Below are positions 57,952 through 64,000 of a DNA stretch of 64,000 nucleotides, piece after piece. The notes under the pieces are model-generated. The model was not told the origin of the DNA, ran no database searches, and worked only from the letters and a program-made list of their open reading frames with translations. The stretch comes from Isoetes taiwanensis (Eukaryota; Streptophyta; Lycopodiopsida; Isoetales; Isoetaceae), in NCBI GenBank assembly GCA_021234155.1, contig JAJEKV010000011.1, forward strand, positions 2,547,294 through 2,611,293, written 5' to 3'. The position numbers and the translations under genes are program-made. Within the stretch, counting starts at the first letter, position 1; each line of letters begins with the position of its first letter.

Positions 57952-60900
57952 ATGATGTTTGTGTCGCAAAGATCGCGGGGTCCCACCTTGGAATCTTCCT
58001 ATCCGCAATCAACCTGATGCATACGATATACTACTATAATACTTACACATTTATTAAGATTACCTTAAGGTAATATTTTTAAATCATTATTACACCATTA
58101 CATTATCAACTAACTTGTCAATTCGTAACTTCTATTAAAACAATGTACTTATTAGTCTCCGTTATCACAACATTCACTTTCATATACAATTATTATTTAA
58201 GGTACTCTTCATTCCTTGCAACACATTCTAACTAAATTTGTGTTGCAAGCCTTCGTAGTTCGACCTCCTTGCCCTCCGGAGCGCTCTATTGGCCTGCAGG
58301 TCGACACTACCTATTATTAATTATTAATAAAATTTTGGTTATATGGTGACCACCCCACCTATCTACATGGATGCATGGCTAATCTCCCGGCGTAGGAAGA
58401 GGGTGAATCTTCCATTATGGCCGAGGAGACAGCGCCTATATGCCTATATGCCGCTCATGCCTACACCCTGGTTGCCCAGCGTGGAGGATAGGTCCTTCCC
58501 GTATATGGGGCGTGAAGGCCAGATTCCTCCTATCAAAGCATATATGGGGCTAGAGGTGCTTTTCCTATCAATGCATTCCTCAGGGTCTACGCATGATATT
58601 GGGGGACACTTTTTTGGTCTGCGACACTGGGTGCTTGTGAGGTGCTTTAAAAACCATTTTCTTTGTATTTTGAAAAAAAAATTCAATTTTTTTTTTTAAT
58701 ATTTTTCTTTAACACGCATTCATGTTTCGCCTTGGAATATAAAATTTCAGACCAAACGGACTTATAAAAAAAAAGTGGGGTGCTGGTGCTATGCTTGACG
58801 GACGCGAAATTGCCCCCCAGTTTCGTGCGTAGACCTCCTTTCTCTCGAGGTCGTCTACTTCCGTGGAACAGAAGTAGACTTTCTAATCTACCTTCCACTC
58901 ATCCAAGCGGAAACGCGGTCATGCCTACATTGACATTACACCACGCCCTAGAGATCACCGTAGTGGTCCCATCATCGGTAAATACACATGCAACTCACAT
59001 GCATGCGTAGATTAATCTTAACTACACATGAAACTAATCTAAACACCAATCGACATGCCTGAGCCAATTTTTGTTGGCTCCCTTAATGCATGTGATTAAC
59101 ATAATTACCCTAAGGTAATATTTATGAATTAACATTATCATAGTATCGGATACATTACTTCCGATAGTACAACTATATTTACTCTAAGCTTTGCAATATT
59201 TAACGACTTTTAGATCGCGATTATTTAAACAATAACCCTGATTTAGACCTATTGTTACATAGACAAGGTTTTTAATTATCATACACAAGAATTAGATGTG
59301 CTTCTTATTCTCTTCCTTGGGTCCCGCATTACCCTTGGAAGTATATCCCTAAGATGCACTTAAGTATATCTGAATTCTATTTCCTATTTATTTTTATAAG
59401 GACCCGAGGTCATATAGCTATCCTTGTAAGGAATTGCATCCTTGCGACGGATTAATTAACATGCTACCTCACATTACCGTTGTTAGTTAACTTATTTCCC
59501 TATGATACATATACGTACGGCAATTCTATGCAGTTATTATGATCTAGATTTAACTTATCTATAAGACACATTAAGCTTATAATATATATATGCACGCCTT
59601 ACTTAAGGCTAGAACGCATCCACCCATTGAGCCGGCATCGAGTAATTTGGAGATGACTTGGTCGTTGTATTGCTCCCATAGTTTTGCTCCACTTCATTGG
59701 TGTAGTTAGCTATCATGTCGGTCCCGCACGTTGAAGGCCTCCTGAGCTATCTATCTATCTATCTATCTTACTCTCTATTTGCTTCGGCCATTGCCGGAGT
59801 GAACTCTATTCTACGGGTCAGTAAATTCGATGCAAGTACGTTCAATCATAAGATTGAGCTCTCCCACTTTCTTCGAAAAGAAAATGGTCCTGCACCCCTT
59901 CAATGACGTTGTACACAACGTCCTATCTATTCTCTCCCCTTAAGAGGTTATACGCTTCTTACTTAGCGCATTACTTTACTAGCCTTAGCTAACATATATA
60001 ACCATCTAAGATGGATGCACATATTATGTCATCATTTATTTCAATATAGTTATGGGTTACCTACTTAGTTAGACGATTCTAAACCACAAGGTTTTGTCAT
60101 GACGACAATTCCTTTTGTCTCAAAAGACTATTTGATTAATATAATTCTTATCTTAGATGTACCTTACATGTATTATTCTTTTATTTTCTAGAGATTCCCC
60201 CTTTCTTAGTTAGTTAAACTCTTGGAATATTCCTACCAATCGAATTGATGTCATCGTAACAAGTTGGCCGGACTTGTTAGATTACTTCTTTTCTTTCGGT
60301 TGGATTATTCTTTTGGAGGTACTAGATTTATACATGGTCAACAATCATCCTAGTAATGATTCCTTCTTAGTGAGGAGATCAATCTCACCAAGTGGTTTCA
60401 ATACATTGGATGTCTGTTAACAATCGTGTATAATTATAGTTACTCCTACGCATTTCCTTCCCAATCTTGACGCTTAGCTCAATATTGGGGCGATCCTTTC
60501 AGCGAGAATATCTGGAAATGCCTTCTAATCCCAATATGGATGTTACCGTCCATACATTTAACCTACTAGGCCCCATGGCCTCAGATGCTTGAGCTTGCTA
60601 GAAGCTCATCCACTCGTTGCCTGCTTGAAGGAGCAAGGTAACGTTCTTCCGAGTCGCTCAATACTTCAGTCTCCTTGACGGTGGATCCCCTTTGATGTAG
60701 AGGTTGACTTTGTTCATTAGAAGCCTCTCATTGCTGGTGGCTTGATGGTGTAGTTGATCACTTGAAATCTTCGATGCCGCTTTTCAAAAGCCTGAAGGTG
60801 GCGCCGTTGAAAAAGATCTTTCATCTTGAACTCTTTGTCTTGGCAGCTAAAGGACGACTCTGTTTCCGATATTGTTTCTTGACTCCATCGACGTCTCATA

Positions 60901-63900
60901 CGTCGAGTCCTTTTGTCGTTATCGTGTTGCCCGAAGGGTGTTGAGGATGTTGATTGCTGCACCCCTGCAAATTGCCTGACATCTCTTCCTTTGATCTGTT
61001 ACGCTATGGGAGGGAAGGAATAACAAGGGAACTATACATGCAAAACATATAGCTTACATAATTACAATTACTACTAGAGCTATTAGGTCCCCCTTGTGCC
61101 TCCCTTCGAGTTGCACACCTACTCCTTGGCAATGTCATCGGTGTTCCTCCCGGTGCAATGGTGTTGATGATCTCTATCCTCCTATTTGTACGTCAGCTCA
61201 TACTCCGGGGTAACTTGTTGATATACTTGGGCCCTCCGATGTTTGTCGGCTATGGCACAACACGCTTTGCATCACATTCTAACTAAAGGTGTGCTGGTCG
61301 TTGATGCTTCGACGTTTCGGTCTGCTTCCCGATCCTGTTCTCGGGCGGTAATTGTTCCCCCCTTCATGATACTTGAAGCTATTCGGAGGCGTCTCTTGAG
61401 GCTGTGTGCGCTTCCTTTGGCTATACTCCTCTGGACTTGTTCTCTTCTGCAGTTGTTCTTTGAATCGTCCATCCTTGGGTTCACCAAGTTGCATGCAAGT
61501 CCACGTGCAAGTCATCGGCTCGCCTCGCCTCACCTAGTTGCTGCTCCATCGAGCTTCCAAACTTCCCTTGTTTGATCCCCTCGATCACATGGCTTGGACG
61601 TTGTCACGTTCCACAGTGCTATGCCGTCTTCTTGTCTTGAGGTACCTTCTGGTGGTTTTGATTGTGCTCGTCAGTTTTGATCCTCCTGTTGCCTCTAGGG
61701 AGCTCGTGGAAGAAGTCGGTTGCTAGCACTTCTCCAGCTTTCAGTTCCTGACCTTTGTCCCTCTATGCATGTCGATCTCTCTGGCAAGTAGAACATCATG
61801 GCTCTCCTCCCTGCTGGCTATGTTGTCGGGGTGATGGATCCTTATATCTGCGCAGCTTGACCCTTGAGTTGAAGAAGTACTTGCCTTAGATATACTCTTG
61901 TCGTTGAATAGCCTGGCTATTATCTTGAACTCTCTTTTTGCCGAAGGTGCTTCAGTTGCTATCATTGTCGTTAAGGTGTCGAATGCTTCTACCTTGGGCG
62001 TTTGACGTGCCACATGTCGGAGATATGATCGATAGGAGTACCTGACGAAGCCATCACCTAGTTGTTGAAGGCATATCTCCTCGTCGCAGTGCCTTTTGTA
62101 AGTGCATCTCCATCTAATACACGTGTCATAGCGCATCACCCTATATTACCACAAGGTGGAATTATGGTCGTCGAGATGTTGCCTTCTTAGTTGGCTCGTT
62201 GATGTCGGGGCGTTCCTCCTTCTATTGTTGAGGCCACTCGTGTCATAAGTTCGTCAAGTGCTGCCACTGCTACAAGAGGTAGTGTTGCGCCCTGCTGATG
62301 TCCTGGTGCAGCGCTGACGATCTTGACATGACTGGTGTTGTCTCTTATTCTGACATTAGTTGGACGAGCGGTCTTCTTCTTGAGGGCACTTCTGGAAGTG
62401 TTGGGAGTCGAAGGTTTGCTTGGCCTCTGGTCGTTCTCCCTCGTACATGCTCTTCCATTTTGATCTTGGGCTATAGTTGTGCTTCCTTGCTTCCTCCTTT
62501 GGTAGATGAAGTGAAGGAGCTTCCTGATCTAAGCGCTAAATCCGTAAAACATGACTTTAAACTCATGTTTCTCCACTATATCTGTGAGCAGTCGAGATAT
62601 ACAATAGACATATACGCATTTATATTGGGATTTTAATTCATCCACTTTTTCAAAACAACTACGAAGATCTACTTAAATGCTTATACTCCTTTAGGGTTTC
62701 CCCTCCTCCTAAAGTGTTTGATTCTTCGGTTTTGCTGCATCTTCTTCGTTTTGGTTGACTCCGGGATTCCTTAAGATACTGCTACTATTGTTGAGCTTCA
62801 TGTCTGATCCGAGCTCGTCACCCCAAGTTGCGAAGAGTGTTCGTCGATGTGATCCCTTGAAAAAGATGCTCCTCCTTAATGTGTATGTCCGTTGTTAGGA
62901 ATGCGGTGACTGCTCAATGTCCCTACATGCAATGTGTCGTTGCAAGGTTGCCGATGTGCGGTGCCTTTGATCGCTTGAGTAGGATCACCTGGCTGTTGCA
63001 GTTGGGCATTCTTGAATGTCTTCGAAGCTCTGAGATCGTGGTCGGTAGGCAGGCAATGTCATTTCTCCACAGGTTGAATTTCCGAGTGCGACTCCTGTTG
63101 CTTGGGCTTTGCTTCATTCCGAGGTGTCTCTCCTGTGCCTGGAAGTGTGGTCATCTCCATTGCCCCTACCATGGCTCCTTCTGGTCGCCTTTGCATGATT
63201 TGTACTTGCTGGCTAGGTTGTCTCCTCCGTCACTTGGGTCTTATCCATTCGAGTCTCGCACTCCTTGGCTGACGTAGTAAAGTCATCCTTCCTTTGTTCT
63301 AGATGTTTCTGGGTCCGGAATTCTTGTTCGAGCGGAATATTCTCCTCCTTGATCTTGCTCCTAATGATGATAGAGGCCTTCAAGTCGGAGATGTTCCTTC
63401 CCTGTATGCATCTCCTCCCCCTCATGGTCTCCTACTTTTTGGAACTGATGAAAGTTCTCCTGCTGGTGCAAGGGAGCTGGAAGCTCGTCCGGGTCAGCCT
63501 TAGGTGCTTTGTGGTTGCCTAGCTTGGTTGCTCCTTTTGTTGACGTTGCATGACATTCGCTTGAGCTGCTGGGCTGCAAGGTCGTAGTTGTCTTCCCTCC
63601 GGTTTCTATACGCTCCTGTGTCGCCATGACTTCTCTCGTCGACGGAAGATTATGCCCTCTGGCCTTAACTCGTGATGCCAACGTGGCATTGCTGTCTAAC
63701 GTCTTCCTGCACCTGTATTTTGCTGCCTTGCGTTCTTCCATTTGAAACTCATGTATGTCGAGTTGGTGAAGGCGTCGAGATCCTCTTTCTGATGTGAGCT
63801 CGTGGACGTGGTAGCCGGGAGGTTGACATCTAGAAGAAATTCTTGATGCCGTTGGTTACCAATATTCTTCCCATTTGATGAAGATTGATGATAGGCCGGA

Positions 63901-64000
63901 GGTGTCCTGTTCTACTCGTTTGTCGATTGAGGTGTTTGTCGTTGTGCTTCCCTCTCTTGGATCTGCCTTTTGGGTCTCCTCTCCTTATCTGTCTGTACAT
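57952..64000 (-). mobile_element. Internal region of the LTR element, non-coding or decayed
   Basis: This follows from the LTR and polypurine tract to the left. Only the final residues near the tract (KIPRWDPAIFATQTSFQGG) look coding. The rest has scattered open frames (for example 61741-62139 and 63361-63741 on minus) in which I could not find protease, RT, RNase H or integrase motifs. It may be a non-autonomous large retrotransposon derivative or a heavily decayed gypsy body. A short (CTAT)n run lies at about 59747-59769. Confidence 0.45.

Overview
This window looks like nuclear DNA from a land plant with a large, transposon-rich genome. The evidence is the AT-rich composition, genes split by short GT-AG introns, and recognisable pieces of plant-type genes: a PPR protein, an FtsZ2-like plastid division protein, phospholipase D alpha and a CYP71-like cyclophilin. 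The LINE, pogo/Tigger and Helitron content suggests a fern or other seed-free plant, but that is a guess. I see no rRNA, tRNA or CRISPR, and no gene I would call intact; nearly everything is a transposon or a broken gene copy.

Layout. 1-2250: the decayed 3' end of one Copia element and one cyclophilin exon. 2251-6910: a complete Copia element on the minus strand with two 253-bp LTRs, a GACAG target duplication and an internal initiator-tRNA primer site. 7844-10055: a frameshifted pogo/Tigger-type transposase gene. 11149-11307: a small TIR element. 12611-16680: a LINE on the minus strand with a (CATTA)8 tail. 19229-20627: unrecognised protein-like segments. 20882-23939: a phospholipase D alpha pseudogene with a 464-bp Mutator-like element inside it. 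24871-50814: the composite described below. 51068-56253: nothing identifiable. 56254-64000: a 1.68-kb LTR and the internal region of a minus-strand LTR retrotransposon that runs off the window.

The most interesting part is 24871-50814. It is bounded by inverted repeats (29 of 30 bp identical) with TAAG on both outer sides, and it interrupts a LINE remnant. Two Helitrons of one family sit inside it (29680-33594 on plus, 37747-50276 on minus). Removing them leaves about 9.5 kb with two divergent broken genes. One is a protein with QLDN...REN and GHTH...D motifs (a family I believe is catalogued as DUF7869, possibly an RNase H-fold transposase). The other is an intron-containing fusion of a ParB-like domain with a bacterial or phage-type N6-adenine/N4-cytosine DNA methyltransferase. 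About 29 copies of a 16-bp palindrome, GGTATAAATTTATACC, lie between the two genes, in the methyltransferase introns and at its stop codon; I saw none elsewhere. I propose a methyltransferase-bearing DNA transposon that carries its own palindrome arrays.

The Helitrons carry captured host fragments: PPR in the first; a Werner-like exonuclease, a SEN1/MAA3-like helicase and FtsZ2 in the second. The first Helitron landed inside one of the palindromes, and its excision would restore a perfect copy. The inferred order of events is LINE remnant, then the TIR element with palindromes, then the Helitrons, then decay of all coding regions.
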